From assembly GCF_900461455.1 (NCBI RefSeq), contig NZ_UGIA01000001.1:434001-498000 (forward strand): a stretch of DNA of 64,000 bases, given 5' to 3'. This stretch comes from Helicobacter acinonychis. Lineage in GTDB: Bacteria; Campylobacterota; Campylobacteria; Campylobacterales; Helicobacteraceae. The position numbers and the translations under genes were made by a program. Positions 63,913-64,000 of this stretch are shown one piece after another. How positions within the stretch are numbered: the stretch's first letter is position 1; every line of letters starts with the position of its first letter. Below the pieces are notes generated by a model. It made no database searches, had not been told where the DNA came from, and saw only the letters and a list, made by a program, of their open reading frames with translations.

Positions 63913-64000
63913 CTACATATAAAGTCCGCCATTAACCTTGAGAGTCTCTCCGGTGATATAACTAGAGTGATCACTCAAAAGAAACGCTACCGCTTCTGCC
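63913..64000 (-). CDS. fabG: 3-oxoacyl-[acyl-carrier-protein] reductase, C-terminal end (partial)
   Basis: The last 28 codons, AVAFLLSDHSSYITGETLKV then NGGLYM and stop, are the classic end of FabG, which reduces beta-ketoacyl-ACP with NADPH. The gene continues beyond the window. With the 26-residue gene, acpP, fabF and accA it forms a leftward fatty-acid synthesis cluster. Confidence 0.93.
   Translation of the reverse strand, partial: AEAVAFLLSDHSSYITGETLKVNGGLYM

Overview
This window is chromosomal DNA of the Helicobacter pylori / H. acinonychis lineage. The evidence is the low GC, the Hof and Hop outer-membrane proteins, a HydABCDE uptake hydrogenase, Hcp cysteine-rich Sel1 protein, MdaB, OipA remnants, and IS605/IS608-type insertion sequences. 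The number of decayed outer-membrane genes and the gene order, which differs from what I remember of H. pylori 26695, would fit H. acinonychis. I cannot settle species or strain from sequence reading alone. I see no rRNA, tRNA or CRISPR array.

Layout. 1-9.7 kb: end of carB, a short Sua5/YrdC-like gene, a TonB-dependent FrpB-type receptor behind a Fur-box-like site, then HofG, a catalase-like periplasmic protein, HofC and HofD. 9.8-15.4 kb: an oipA-like porin gene in two decayed pieces; between them lie a type III restriction-modification pair (mod broken, res intact) and a dead excisionase-like gene. 15.5-27 kb: housekeeping genes (MidA-like methyltransferase, metallo-hydrolase, motAB, a glycine-betaine-type ABC transporter, uvrC, hom, yraN, trxA, trxB) with a small LptM-like lipoprotein hidden on the opposite strand. 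27-29.6 kb: an accessory region with a possible small peptide and a frameshifted DUF262/DUF1524 (GmrSD-like) restriction gene. 29.7-46.6 kb: hcp, dapD, ispG, an aminotransferase, murC, mutS2, a GT25 glycosyltransferase, mdaB, hydABCDE and two small envelope genes.

46.7-54.9 kb is the most unusual part. oipA is a pseudogene, and right after it begins a 6.4-kb block bounded by an IS608-type left end (after TTAC) and an IS608-type right end (ending TCAA). Inside are a decayed IS605-type element, a decayed inverted IS608 copy, unexplained non-IS DNA with a small hydrophobic-peptide gene, and a microcin C locus. That locus has mccA encoding the heptapeptide MKLSYRN, a 10-bp stem-loop, a truncated mccB and a full-length mccC exporter. 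Removing the block joins oipA to queC and restores a normal queC stop codon, so the block appears to have entered at a TTAC site inside that stop codon.

54.9-64 kb: CCA/poly(A) polymerase family gene, dihydrouridine synthase, an outer-membrane protein, LysE-type exporter, two DUF1104-like secreted proteins (one His/Asp-rich), a frameshifted possible phage gene, and the fatty-acid genes accA, fabF, acpP, a 26-residue membrane protein and the end of fabG.

Several genes are off through one-base homopolymer changes (A8 in mod and in the DUF262 gene, T6 in an IS605-type tnpA). Phase variation, recent decay and sequencing error cannot be told apart here. HP locus numbers are from memory of strain 26695 and are orientation only.
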